DNA of 64,000 bases from Hemibagrus wyckioides. Taxonomy: Eukaryota; Chordata; Actinopteri; Siluriformes; Bagridae. The stretch covers positions 10,124,073-10,188,072 of the forward strand of contig NC_080715.1 of the NCBI RefSeq assembly GCF_019097595.1, in the 5' to 3' direction. The position numbers were made by a program, and so were the translations under genes. Below, one piece after another: positions 35,162 to 48,211 of this stretch; within the stretch, counting starts at the first letter, position 1; each line of letters starts with the position of its first letter. The notes under the pieces are model-generated. The model ran no database searches. It was not told the DNA's origin and saw only the letters and a list, made by a program, of their open reading frames with translations.

Positions 35162-38100
35162 GCACACTACACCCACATCCACACACATACACACTCACTC
35201 ACCCCCACTGACACACACAGATACACACATACCCACATCCACACACACACACACACCCCTAAACACACACACACACCCCTAAACACACACACACACACAC
35301 CACACACACACCCCTAAACACACACACTCACCTAAACACTCACAGATACACCCCCCCCACACACACCCCTAAACACACACACACACACACACATACACCA
35401 CACACACAAACACACACACCCCTAAACACACACACACACACTCACCTAAACACACACAGATACACCCCCCCCCACACACACACAAACACACACTCACTCA
35501 CCCCCCATATATACACACAGATACACACACTCACACTCACACACACTCACACTCACCCCCTATACACACACACACACACACACTCAACCCCCCCCCCCCC
35601 AACCACCACCACCTGTGTGTGTGAGGAACACACAGAATGAGAACTGCAGCTACTTCCTTTCCATTACTTACCACATGACCACACCTCCCTGACCTGACCC
35701 CTTCAGTGCTGCACTTTTACACGGGTCCCATGTTTACTGCACCCACCTCATCTAATTGTGACACCTCCGCACACACCACTCGCTGTATCTTTTTCCGATG
35801 ACTGACATTATCGGTGTAAACATGGCCAGAATTAACTTTGGTTAACCTTAAACTCTCCGAGCACATCAGCAACTCTACACCCTTCCCTTATATAGACATT
35901 TGACATTACCTACTTTTAAATACTGAGAGATGAATATCTCCATAATCTGGGACGGTGTATTTTGATCTTTTTACACTGACACTTTCAAGCCCTGTCAACT
36001 AGGTCACCTGATACGTCTCTCTTACCGAATCTTGCTCTCTTTCTCTGTCTCTGCTCGTATCTCTCTGATAGGTGATATCATATTGACGGTAAACGGTGTC
36101 ATCATCAAAGGGTTCACCCATCACAAAATCATCGAACTGATCCGCGAGTCTGTCAACATGCTAAAGTGAGTTTAATGGAAAATATTAATAATAGCATGCC
36201 ATAAAAAAAATCCGACTTGTACATTAAGTAGTTTATTGAATAAGTAGCATTTGCAATCCTGTCTAGTCTTTATTTTTTATTTTTTTTGTCTTATACAGCT
36301 GTGGTCTGTTTGCATGTGTGTGTGTATGCGTGTTGTGTATTTGTGTCTAGGATGGAGACAGTCAGTGGCAGTGTGGTCAAAAGAATTGAACTAGAGAAAA
36401 AGATGCGGCAGCTCAAGGTATGACTATGTGACTGTGTTTGGAAATAAGTTTTCTACTCCATATCATCCGGAGAATATTGAATGCTTACTAAAGATGTAAA
36501 GCTTTTATTCTGACCACAGCACAGGACATTTTCAGAGCTGGTATCTGATTACAGACTGAATTATTAAGGATTATATCCATTTCATTTGCAACAACTTGCA
36601 CTAACTAGCAAGCTTTTAAACAGACTGGATGTTTATAGTCTACATGGATTGTCCAGGAAGATTATAAAGTGTAGATAAAAATGATCTTCTAATAGTTTCA
36701 GGTGGCATGGTATCAAGTTATTATATACAAGTCAATGTTAAAAACCCAATATATACTGTATACAAACACACACAAATCACAATCCTTCACTAAATTCTTG
36801 CTGATGTACGACTTATGACATTCCCCAGAATATTACATATATATATATATATATACATGCATCTACATGTGTGTGTGATTTTTTTTTCTTCTTCTCTCGT
36901 TCACAGCAAACACTGCATGAGAAATGGCTAGAGCTGCAGGCACTCACCCTACAGGAAAAGCGTCTTACTCGAGGTGAGAAAAAAAGCCAGCTGAAAAACC
37001 ACATACACGCACACACACGTCCTCTACCTCATCTAAAACTGCTGTCATTCAGTTAATGCGATGCAATCCCCCCCCCGAAAGGCGTTGTGTGAATAAAGTG
37101 AAATGATAAATTCTCATTGGGGAAGTTCCAGCTAGAAGAAAATATGCGTTTGTTGATTAAAAAGTTCAGGCTGGGGTGCTGAGCTGACTTCCTGTGTCTC
37201 ACAAATGAAAAAAATAAGACACTCGCTTTCTTTTTATTGCTATCTGTTAGATCAGATGAGAAACCCTTGACTGATGGCCAGCAAACCGATCAGCATTTCT
37301 AATCAGAGCACCACAATGCTGATGCTGCTTCCTGCCCAAAACCAAATTCATTCAGTTCATGGAATCGGTGATAGTGAATTAACATCAGGTCTGTTTCAGG
37401 GGAAAAAAATCTGTTAAGCCACAGAAATGCATAGCGTATATAAAGAAAACAACACACTAACTGTCTGTATTATACAGGCCTTCAGCTTGTATTTAGCACT
37501 TTCCACAAATACCTGATTTGCTGTTGATGTGGGAGGGATTTTGAGATATTTCGGAAACCGTATCTGAATATGTGGAGCAAAATCTGTGAAATCATATCAG
37601 CCGAGAAAGTGTGTAAAGCCTAAGGTTGAACTTGTAGAACAAACTATCTAAAATACACACACTTTTGCTTCCATTGACTCCTGATTTGGGGGGCAGTGTC
37701 TTGCACCTCTGTAGTTTTGGGTTTGATTCTCTGTGTGTGAAGTTATCATATTCCCCCTGTGCTTTGGAGGCTTCCTCTGGGTACTCCGGTTTTCTCCTCC
37801 TGTCCAGAGATATGTATTGTAGGCTGATTGGCATCTCTTAATGTAGCCCACCTTGTGCCACAGGATCTACCCCAGTGTGACCCTGTGTAGGAAAAATGTA
37901 CAGAAAATGGATGGTTTGATGGATGATTTCTGATATTCCAGACCTTGTTTTTGACCTCAAAAGGCAGTATTCCTTATTCACAGCAAACAACATGTCCCAT
38001 CGATCTCTGTACTACTGAGTGCTCCACTCTGATTGGTCAAAATGTGCACAAGGTGCCTATTATTTTTGCTGTGTTCAAATCACAGGTTCATATTCTAAGG

Positions 38101-39202
38101 TTCTAACGCAATATCAATTCTATATCATCTCTATAAACCTACACAGCATCTTACATGATGATAATAAGAAAGAAATACAGGTGATGGTTGATATAACTGA
38201 AGCTTTCTGCAAGGAGATATTTATTGAAAATGTAGTGTTCATTCCATCGTCTTCAGTAGAGATGAGCTTCTCATATATGTGACAAGGTGTCTGCTTTTTA
38301 ACCTCAAGAGAGAAAAGAGGTTGGTGAGGGCATAACTATTTATAGCTGCTTTAACGTAAGTGATAACAGGAACTAACTTCAAATGTTCTGCAAACTTGAA
38401 ACTCATAGTAGGATATTAAACTGATGAGGAAGTAAGATATTATGAAGTAAATCTATTTTGGCTCAAAAAATAATCTTAACAAACTTTAAATAAGTTAGTT
38501 CTGTGTATAATGTTCATCACAAATCAAGCCAGTCACACCAGTACTCTTATGTTTGTTATATGTTTCAGTTTTAACCTCAGTAGAATATATTGTTTGTATT
38601 GTATTGTATTCCAAGATTTCAAGATTTCAAGAAGCTTTTATTGTCATTTCAACCACATATAGCTGACGCAGTACATAGTGAAATGAAACGACGTTTCTCC
38701 AGGACCCTGGTGCTACAGAAAACATACAGCATATAGTTTGGACACGAAAACCACACAGAGCTAGGACAGAGGTTTGTCCAAGCCACAGGTGCAAACAGAG
38801 CGGTGCAGAAACAATAAGTACAAAAAGACAACACAAAAACAGGACACTTAGCGCCGGACATGTGCAATGAAATGAAAAATGAAATGAAATAAATGAAATG
38901 ATGTACAAAAAACAGGAAACTAATAACATATATGGTTGTAACACACACACACACATATATACATATACATATATATACTATATATATATATATAGCGGCC
39001 TGACAACACGCGCTGTGCAAAAATGCGGTAGTAGCGGTTGAGATAGAAATAAACATAAATATAGCAGCAGAATGAAATAGGTAGTGCAATAAGTAATGAA
39101 CAATGTAAGTTTGTTCACACAGGTGAGAGAGAGAGAGAGAGAGAGAGAGAGTGTGTGTGTGAGAGAGAGAGAGACAGAGAGTTTTGTACAATTCAGTCCT
39201 GG

Positions 39203-39233
<31 letters not shown>

Positions 39234-39462
39234 TTTTGTACAGTTCAGTCCTGAGTGTGTGTCTGTGTGTGTGTGTGTGTGTGTGAGAGTTTTGTACAGT
39301 TCAGTCCTGGGTGTGTGTCTGTGTGTGTGTGTGTGTGAGAGAGAGAGTTTTGTACAGTTCAGTCCTGGGTGTGTGTCTGTGTGTGTGTGAGAGTTTTGTA
39401 CAGTTCAGTCCTGGGTGTGTGTGTGTGTGTGTGAGAGAGAGAGTTTTGTACAGTTCAGTCCT

Positions 39463-39505
<43 letters not shown>

Positions 39506-39526
39506 TTTTGTACAGTTCAGTCCTGG

Positions 39527-39561
<35 letters not shown>

Positions 39562-39632
39562 TTTTGTACAGTTCAGTCCTGGGTGTGTGTGTGTGTGTGT
39601 GTGTGTGTGAGAGTTTTGTACAGTTCAGTCCT

Positions 39633-39665
<33 letters not shown>

Positions 39666-39780
39666 AGTTTTGTACAGTTCAGTCCTGGGTGTGTGTGTGT
39701 GTGTGTGTGTGTGAGAGTTTTGTACAGTTCAGTCCTGGGTGTGTGTGTGTGTGTGAGAGTTTTGTACAGTTCAGTCCTGG

Positions 39781-39811
<31 letters not shown>

Positions 39812-39830
39812 TTTTGTACAGTTCAGTCCT

Positions 39831-39871
<41 letters not shown>

Positions 39872-39890
39872 TTTTGTACAGTTCAGTCCT

Positions 39891-39923
<33 letters not shown>

Positions 39924-40190
39924 AGTTTTGTACAGTTCAGTCCTGGGTGTGTGTGTGTGTGTGTGTGTGTGAGAGTTTTGTACAGTTCAGTCCTGGGTGT
40001 GTGTGTGTGTGTGTGAGAGAGTTTTGTACAGTTCAGTCCTGGGTGTGTGTGTGTGTGTGTGTGAGAGTTTTGTACAGTTCAGTCCTGGGTGTGTGTGTGT
40101 GTGTGTGTGTGTGTGAGAGTTTTGTACAGTTCAGTCCTGGGTGTGTGTGTGTGTGTGTGTGTGTGAGAGTTTTGTACAGTTCAGTCCTGG

Positions 40191-40221
<31 letters not shown>

Positions 40222-40336
40222 AGAGTTTTGTACAGTTCAGTCCTGGGTGTGTGTGTGTGTGTGTGTGTGTGAGAGTTTTGTACAGTTCAGTCCTGGGTGT
40301 GTGTGTGTGTGAGAGTTTTGTACAGTTCAGTCCTGG

Positions 40337-40377
<41 letters not shown>

Positions 40378-40398
40378 TTTTGTACAGTTCAGTCCTGG

Positions 40399-40429
<31 letters not shown>

Positions 40430-40544
40430 TTTTGTACAGTTCAGTCCTGAGTGTGTGTGTGTGTGTGTGTGAGAGAGTTTTGTACAGTTCAGTCCTGGGT
40501 GTGTGTGTGTGTGTGTGTGTGAGAGTTTTGTACAGTTCAGTCCT

Positions 40545-40587
<43 letters not shown>

Positions 40588-40606
40588 TTTTGTACAGTTC
40601 AGTCCT

Positions 40607-40647
<41 letters not shown>

Positions 40648-40668
40648 TTTTGTACAGTTCAGTCCTGG

Positions 40669-40701
<33 letters not shown>

Positions 40702-40720
40702 TTTTGTACAGTTCAGTCCT

Positions 40721-40761
<41 letters not shown>

Positions 40762-40781
40762 TTTTGTACAGTTCAGTCCTG

Positions 40782-40813
<32 letters not shown>

Positions 40814-40836
40814 TTTTGTACAGTTCAGTCCTGGGT

Positions 40837-40871
<35 letters not shown>

Positions 40872-40940
40872 TTTTGTACAGTTCAGTCCTGGGTGTGTGT
40901 GTGTGTGTGTGTGTGAGAGTTTTGTACAGTTCAGTCCTGG

Positions 40941-40973
<33 letters not shown>

Positions 40974-40992
40974 TTTTGTACAGTTCAGTCCT

Positions 40993-41025
<33 letters not shown>

Positions 41026-41046
41026 AGTTTTGTACAGTTCAGTCCT

Positions 41047-41087
<41 letters not shown>

Positions 41088-41108
41088 TTTTGTACAGTTC
41101 AGTCCTGG

Positions 41109-41141
<33 letters not shown>

Positions 41142-41161
41142 TTTTGTACAGTTCAGTCCTG

Positions 41162-41193
<32 letters not shown>

Positions 41194-41214
41194 TTTTGTA
41201 CAGTTCAGTCCTGG

Positions 41215-41247
<33 letters not shown>

Positions 41248-41410
41248 TTTTGTACAGTTCAGTCCTGGGTGTGTGTGTGTGTGTGAGAGTTTTGTACAGT
41301 TCAGTCCTGGGTGTGTGTGTGTGTGTGTGTGTGTGTGAGAGTTTTGTACAGTTCAGTCCTGGGTGTGTGTGTGTGTGTGTGTGAGAGAGTTTTGTACAGT
41401 TCAGTCCTGG

Positions 41411-41445
<35 letters not shown>

Positions 41446-41466
41446 TTTTGTACAGTTCAGTCCTGG

Positions 41467-41501
<35 letters not shown>

Positions 41502-41524
41502 TTTTGTACAGTTCAGTCCTGGGT

Positions 41525-41559
<35 letters not shown>

Positions 41560-41580
41560 TTTTGTACAGTTCAGTCCTGG

Positions 41581-41615
<35 letters not shown>

Positions 41616-41636
41616 TTTTGTACAGTTCAGTCCTGG

Positions 41637-41671
<35 letters not shown>

Positions 41672-41690
41672 TTTTGTACAGTTCAGTCCT

Positions 41691-41735
<45 letters not shown>

Positions 41736-41754
41736 TTTTGTACAGTTCAGTCCT

Positions 41755-41795
<41 letters not shown>

Positions 41796-41868
41796 AGTTT
41801 TGTACAGTTCAGTCCTGGGTGTGTGTGTGTGTGTGTGTGTGTGAGAGTTTTGTACAGTTCAGTCCTGG

Positions 41869-41901
<33 letters not shown>

Positions 41902-41964
41902 TGTTGTACAGTTCAGTCCTGGGTGTGTGTGTGTGTGTGTGAGAGTTTTGTACAGATCAGTCCT

Positions 41965-42005
<41 letters not shown>

Positions 42006-42024
42006 TTTTGTACAGTTCAGTCCT

Positions 42025-42067
<43 letters not shown>

Positions 42068-42140
42068 TTTTGTACAGTTCAGTCCTGGGTGTGTGTGTGT
42101 GTGTGAGAGAGAGAGAGTTTTGTACAGTTCAGTCCTGGGT

Positions 42141-42175
<35 letters not shown>

Positions 42176-42196
42176 TTTTGTACAGTTCAGTCCTGG

Positions 42197-42231
<35 letters not shown>

Positions 42232-42250
42232 TTTTGTACAGTTCAGTCCT

Positions 42251-42283
<33 letters not shown>

Positions 42284-42304
42284 AGTTTTGTACAGTTCAG
42301 TCCT

Positions 42305-42345
<41 letters not shown>

Positions 42346-42364
42346 TTTTGTACAGTTCAGTCCT

Positions 42365-42397
<33 letters not shown>

Positions 42398-42420
42398 AGT
42401 TTTGTACAGTTCAGTCCTGG

Positions 42421-42455
<35 letters not shown>

Positions 42456-42530
42456 TTTTGTACAGTTCAGTCCTGGGTGTGTGTGTGTGTGTGTGTGTGT
42501 GTGAGAGTTTTGTACAGTTCAGTCCTGGGT

Positions 42531-42565
<35 letters not shown>

Positions 42566-42586
42566 TTTTGTACAGTTCAGTCCTGG

Positions 42587-42619
<33 letters not shown>

Positions 42620-42640
42620 TTTTGTACAGTTCAGTCCTGG

Positions 42641-42675
<35 letters not shown>

Positions 42676-42694
42676 TTTTGTACAGTTCAGTCCT

Positions 42695-42737
<43 letters not shown>

Positions 42738-42756
42738 TTTTGTACAGTTCAGTCCT

Positions 42757-42799
<43 letters not shown>

Positions 42800-42822
42800 T
42801 TTTGTACAGTTCAGTCCTGGGT

Positions 42823-42857
<35 letters not shown>

Positions 42858-42878
42858 TTTTGTACAGTTCAGTCCTGG

Positions 42879-42911
<33 letters not shown>

Positions 42912-42932
42912 TTTTGTACAGTTCAGTCCTGG

Positions 42933-42965
<33 letters not shown>

Positions 42966-42986
42966 TTTTGTACAGTTCAGTCCTGG

Positions 42987-43019
<33 letters not shown>

Positions 43020-43040
43020 TTTTGTACAGTTCAGTCCTGG

Positions 43041-43075
<35 letters not shown>

Positions 43076-43094
43076 TTTTGTACAGTTCAGTCCT

Positions 43095-43139
<45 letters not shown>

Positions 43140-43160
43140 TTTTGTACAGTTCAGTCCTGG

Positions 43161-43193
<33 letters not shown>

Positions 43194-43362
43194 TTTTGTA
43201 CAGTTCAGTCCTGGGTGTGTGTGTGTGTGTGTGTGTGTGAGAGTTTTGTACAGTTCAGTCCTGGGTGTGTGTGTGTGTTTGACAGTTTTGTACAGTTCAG
43301 TCTTGGGTGTGTGTGTGTGTGAGTGTGTGTGTGAGAGAGAGAGTTTTGTACAGTTCAGTCCT

Positions 43363-43439
<77 letters not shown>

Positions 43440-43462
43440 TTTTGTACAGTTCAGTCCTGGGT

Positions 43463-43497
<35 letters not shown>

Positions 43498-43558
43498 TTT
43501 TGTACAGTTCAGTCCTGGGTGTGTGTGTGTGTGTGAGAGTTTTGTACAGTTCAGTCCT

Positions 43559-43599
<41 letters not shown>

Positions 43600-43618
43600 T
43601 TTTGTACAGTTCAGTCCT

Positions 43619-43651
<33 letters not shown>

Positions 43652-43672
43652 AGTTTTGTACAGTTCAGTCCT

Positions 43673-43713
<41 letters not shown>

Positions 43714-43734
43714 TTTTGTACAGTTCAGTCCTGG

Positions 43735-43769
<35 letters not shown>

Positions 43770-43790
43770 TTTTGTACAGTTCAGTCCTGG

Positions 43791-43823
<33 letters not shown>

Positions 43824-43846
43824 TTTTGTACAGTTCAGTCCTGGGT

Positions 43847-43881
<35 letters not shown>

Positions 43882-43900
43882 TTTTGTACAGTTCAGTCCT

Positions 43901-43941
<41 letters not shown>

Positions 43942-43962
43942 TTTTGTACAGTTCAGTCCTGG

Positions 43963-43995
<33 letters not shown>

Positions 43996-44014
43996 TTTTG
44001 TACAGTTCAGTCCT

Positions 44015-44047
<33 letters not shown>

Positions 44048-44474
44048 AGTTTTGTACAGTTCAGTCCTGCATGCTAGGTGAAGTTTCATTTGTTGTCCTC
44101 TGTCCTCACTACATTGCCCGTAACCTTTAAGCTCAGCCATTTCCTGGCAATTATGTCAGATTAAACTGATAAAAAAAAAATAACGAGGGCGTCTCCCCCA
44201 TCCTGCTCGAAGTGTGAGATCTGCGCTCACTTCTTGTTCTTCAAAAAAAAAATGAAGCCAAAAACAACTGACTGACTGGCTTCCCTAAAACTCTGCCCCT
44301 TTATGTCTGCCATCAGCAGTTTGTTCCCACCGCGCTCTGTAGTACCCCGGCAATGCGGTTTTGAATGAGCCCAATTAGTCATTTCCTCTTCTGTGAATGT
44401 TTAATGTGGCATAAAAAAGGGAATAAAAACATTTCTAGTGATAATCTTTTAGCCAAGAATCTTAATCACATATA

Positions 44475-44505
<31 letters not shown>

Positions 44506-45006
44506 GCTGTTGTTTAAAATGATTCATTTTTTCAGATGATTCACTAATGATTCTTTCTCTCTGCAGGGAATCTGAACATCAGCTCTGAGCATCCATCCAT
44601 GGACTCTCTCATGTCTCTGTCATCACCTACTAGTCGGTCTGGACTTCGTTTTTCCAGTGACAGCAGCTGGCCGAGCGTGTTGACAGACGAGGTCGGCGAG
44701 GACGTGTTCGAAGACTTCAGCCCGAGCAGCCCTCACAAAGCCAACTGCGACCTATTCAATGCTATGTTCCAGTCAGAGGGGGCGCCACCGAGGCCGGGTC
44801 TGTGCCGAACACGCAGCATCAGCAGCGGCAGCAGCAGCAACGGCTGCCAGTCACCCACGTGGGATAACAGCCGAGTGTCCTCGTCCTCCAACAGCTCAGT
44901 GTTCGCCACGCTGCCTCGCCGAGGAAGGAAAGGCAGCATGAGAAAAAACCTGCTGAAGCTGTTACCTGGACTGAACTATTCTGTGGAAGAAGAGGAAACC
45001 ACCTGA
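33693..45006 (+). CDS. cytip: Cytohesin-interacting protein (PDZ/coiled-coil scaffold), complete
   Basis: Scaffold that binds cytohesin ARF-GEFs through a coiled coil and other partners through a PDZ domain; in mammals it modulates leukocyte adhesion. Eight exons: 33693-33857, 34476-34525, 34661-34715, 34958-35060, 36072-36165, 36351-36417, 36907-36973, 44567-45006 (stop 45004-45006). All borders are AG/GT, phases agree, and the total is 346 codons (human about 359). Exons 3-6 give the PDZ domain ([16 protein letters not shown], then [14 protein letters not shown]); exons 6-7 give the coiled coil ([20 protein letters not shown]). The last exon is serine-rich and ends in the family tail [15 protein letters not shown] plus acidic VEEEETT. 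The start is the first ATG in frame with exon 1 and has A at -3. Tamalin has a similar tail and PDZ; linkage to acvr1c and ermn rather than acvr1b, and the short N-terminus, support cytip. Intron 7 (about 7.6 kb) contains the giant minisatellite. Confidence 0.88.
35066..35600. repeat. (CA)n-rich compound microsatellite at a cytip donor
   Basis: CA, CACC and CCCCTAAACACA units with C runs fill over 500 bases beginning right after the 5' splice site at 35061. The Thr/His/Pro open frames are artefacts. Confidence 0.9.
37692..37925 (+). mobile_element. GATGGA-tail SINE (family D), diverged
   Basis: Contains gggcagtgtcttgcacctct, a ctctgggtactccggttttc centre, ccagtgtgaccctgtgtag and tail aaatggatggtttgatggatg. 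Lies in cytip intron 7. Confidence 0.6.
38612..39080 (-). repeat. Interspersed repeat B, longest copy
   Basis: Starts caagaagcttttattgtcat, continues acgtttctccaggaccctgg and runs to about 39080, directly before the minisatellite. Open frames on its minus strand look membrane-like only because of T-rich codons. Confidence 0.6.
39123..44069. repeat. Giant minisatellite in cytip intron 7, about 90 copies
   Basis: Each unit has a constant core gttttgtacagttcagtcct followed by GGG/GAG, then (TG)n of variable length and (GA)2-7. My hand count is about 90 cores between 39181 and 44049, mean spacing near 55 bases. Two classes alternate: short GAGAG and long GAGAGAGAGAG linkers. Rare core variants: gtgttgtaca at 41901, cagatcag near 41953, tcttgg near 43303. 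Long Cys/Val open frames arise because the core lacks stops in some frames. The preceding 39123-39180 is (GA)/(TG). Confidence 0.97.
44475..44507. repeat. (TCTG)n microsatellite
   Basis: About eight TCTG units, 60 bases before the last cytip exon. Confidence 0.9.
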
Positions 45007-46059
45007 GACAGACTGCTGGCATGAAGCACCCCCCCCCTCACCCCCCTAAAAAAAGGTGGAATTCCCTATGATGAATGTACTGTAGACATCTGTAACAATG
45101 TGAAAAGTGGACTTGTGATGATTGTAAGACTTGTCATGAATTGTCCAGCTGATACTGACATTTTCACATCAAAGACAGGAAGCCGTCTATAGCATCAGCA
45201 TGTGCGTCTTTGCACCCTACCTGAGCCAGAAGGTTTATGCATTTCATACTCAACATAAACAGTTTGATGTGGTCTGTGACAGGAAAGAAGTCTTCTAAAA
45301 AAATAAGAAAAAGAAAAGAAAAGCTGTTTGGCAATGCCATTTAAGATGCAGCAGAGAGGTCTGCGGCACAGCAGTGAATACAAATCAATCCATCCCTCAT
45401 TCAGGGTTTCAATCTTACTTGTAACAGATCGAAAGTGGTGTTGATTCAGTTTCGACAATTCTTCTGCGAGCGAAAAAGTAATCTAAACAGCGATCATAAT
45501 CTGAGAGTAATAATGAAGGAAAACATGCGATTATAAATTGCTAGAGAAGACTTACTCACTTTGCGTGCAGTGTCAGTCAGCAAGTTCTCCTGCACGTCTA
45601 AAGAGGAGAGTCTTCAGGACTATTTGGTCTTATTAACTTCAAGAGAAAGAAGAACGCGAGGCTGGAGAGGGAATAACTGCATCACACCACTCTGTCTTTG
45701 ATTATTTTCCCACAAAAGCACACCCTGTTGTGTCGTATTCCTGTAAAAGAGTAATCAAAACAAATAAGGTCTGTCAAGCAAAGTTTAGATATTGAATCAG
45801 TGACCTGTCTCGGATTTACAGACTCTTGTAGAGAGTGTAAGTTTGAAAATAGTGTTTTATTTTCCTTTTTAAATGAACGTTCAGCATTTATTTAATATTT
45901 CGTTTCTAAAGTATACATCCAGTATTACCTATGGACAAGAGCTCAGCCTATGCACCATTCTGGAACATGTAGCATTCCAGATGTGACCTAAAACCCATGA
46001 TATTCTAGAACAGAGCCCCTTGATGGCTTGGGTCATTATAGGACAAGCCACACGTTAGC

Positions 46060-46094
<35 letters not shown>

Positions 46095-46435
46095 CTGCAC
46101 GCAGACACACCCGCATGTGCATCAGCAAGTAGCACAGAGTGCAGAGTATCGTTTAAATCAAGATTTAAATATTAAAAACCTGATTGTCGTTGTTGTTGTT
46201 GTTGTTTTGCATGTTTGTGGGATGCAGCATGTACACTGCTTTACAATGCTAGTCTTTCATTTTTTCGATTTTTCCTCCAAAACCTGCATTAAAGCGCTGT
46301 ACAGGTACAAACAGGAGAAGGTGTGAGAACGAGACAAGTGTGATCATGTAGTTTATTTTTATTCGACCTACATGTGCGTCGCAATAAATAAAAACAAAGC
46401 AACCGTAAACAATAAAGATGTCTTCTTCTTTTTTT
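45007..46435 (+). other. cytip 3' UTR
   Basis: Noncoding DNA after the stop, with a CA repeat near 46061-46093 and GTT units near 46186-46206. It ends at the paired AATAAA signals of 46383 and 46411. Confidence 0.5.
46411..46416 (+). terminator. AATAAA, likely cytip poly(A) signal
   Basis: Second of two AATAAA motifs (the other at 46383-46388), followed by a T-rich tcttcttctttttttttt stretch typical of the downstream element. 1.4 kb after the stop. Confidence 0.5.
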
Positions 46436-48158
46436 TTTGCATTTTTACAGCTTTTCCACGCTCGCTTTCAATCTTCAATGCTACAGTAAAACTAAGCAGA
46501 GTTTTTGAAACGTGGAAATGATCATAGTGAGCTGCACGGAGATAGTGTGAGGGCTATGTGAGTTTAACACCACAGCCCATAACCACAGATATATCTGAAA
46601 AATGTTCAAAACAGGATGTGGCTGTGAGAAAGGTGTTACCCTACCGACTATTTTATACTGCAGGTGACGTTCGAGAGGCTCACTCTCTGTTCCTCCAAAC
46701 TTCCACAAGATGCAAAATAATGTCTAAAAACTTAACGTTTACAGGGGAAAGGCACTCGAAAAAATAATGTCTAAAACAAAACACATGCTGTTTAGCTGCT
46801 GCTCCTGACTGGTGATGATGTAAATCAATACTGACTACTCATCCATGTACACAACACTGTTCGAAAGTCTCTGGCGCTCTTTTTAATCGAGTATTTTGCA
46901 TAAATTCTGCTGATTTTTATCCTCACTGAGTCAGAAATATTAGATTCTTAAACTTTGACATTGTCATCTGAGTTTTAATGTAATGTTTGCGTGTGAGATT
47001 TTTTTCCCCCTGTAGATACAAAACTACAGTAGAAGCATATCGAGAAGCCGAGTTATGTAAAATAATTCATGCAGACTGAACCACAAGAGCAAGCGATGAT
47101 TTTACTCAGAGCTTTCGCAATCATTAATCTCTTTACAGTATTTTATCAAAGCAGTTCTGTGTTTCTGAAAGGAATTTCTTTATCTACAATATAATATTAA
47201 TTTAATGACATTAATTAATAAACATAAACGCCGAAGCAATGGTAAACACTAGATGGCAGCGAGACGAGACTTTTAAGCAATAATCGGTGAGCAAAAACAC
47301 AGCAAGATCTCATGGCTAAGTTTATTATTAACCAAAGTTTATTATTTAAATAAAAAGCAGATTCATTTCAGACACTGAAATGATGTTTATTTATCCTGAT
47401 TTTAGGAGCAGATAATCAATACATTCTTTATTTAATCAGATCAGTAAGATGAAAACAACTTTATACTATTAGGGAAGATTTCGGTGTAGGTCATGTGATT
47501 TGTTGCACGTTTGTTTCTTGTAAAAGTCAAAATTTAAATAAAACCGGATGCAAAGTCAAGAGAGCTTCTCGACCTGTCTTTCCCACAGTGAGCTGTCCCA
47601 GACCTGTCATCAAATACACAGAGGTGTTCTCCCCCCCCCACACACTCACACACACACATGCACACTCACACACGTGCAGCAGCAGCAGCAGCAGCACGAT
47701 CGTTGCGGCTTGCTCTGCAGCTTCTGTATGAGCAACCACACAGAGAAGTGAAGAGTTACAAACAAGGCAAAGAGTATTAGAGCGTTAGAGAAAGGACTGT
47801 CTCTCGGACAACACGGTTTACCCTCCATAGGTAATAAAAGCCACAAAGCTGTAATATGTCACTGTCTTTAACCATGAGGTTGTCTGACAGTCCATCAGCA
47901 GTTTCAGTTTGTGTGAGTTAGACGGTGAACAGATTTATCTGAGCCTGACAGAGTGGCTCTAATGCCCCAAGGGAAAGGCTTTGAAGCTTAGGCTGTAGTA
48001 ACAATTCAGTTCAATTCAATTTATTTGTATAGTGCTTTTAACAATGGACATTGTCTCAAAACAGCTTTACAGAAGTATAGAAACATAAAAAAAAATGATA
48101 AAGTTTAAAGTTATTATTTTATCTCTAACAGCAGCTAAAATGAGTGCAAATATACATC

Positions 48159-48160
48159 CA

Positions 48161-48211
<51 letters not shown>

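Noticed and set aside
38649..39191. 180-codon membrane-like minus-strand frame
   Set aside because: Lies in repeat B plus TA/CA/GA simple sequence; hydrophobicity comes from T-rich codons.
39123..44069. CRISPR-like regular array
   Set aside because: Constant core with simple-sequence linkers of variable length, no unique spacers, eukaryotic intron.
39184..44077. Many Cys/Val-rich open frames up to 256 codons
   Set aside because: They are the minisatellite read in frames where the core lacks stops; composition is only SFVQFSPG plus CV or RE runs, with no splice or start context.
33693..45006. Naming the PDZ gene tamalin
   Set aside because: PDZ and tail are similar, but the neighbours are acvr1c and ermn, and the short N-terminus and serine-rich last exon with RTRSIS and [10 protein letters not shown] fit CYTIP better.
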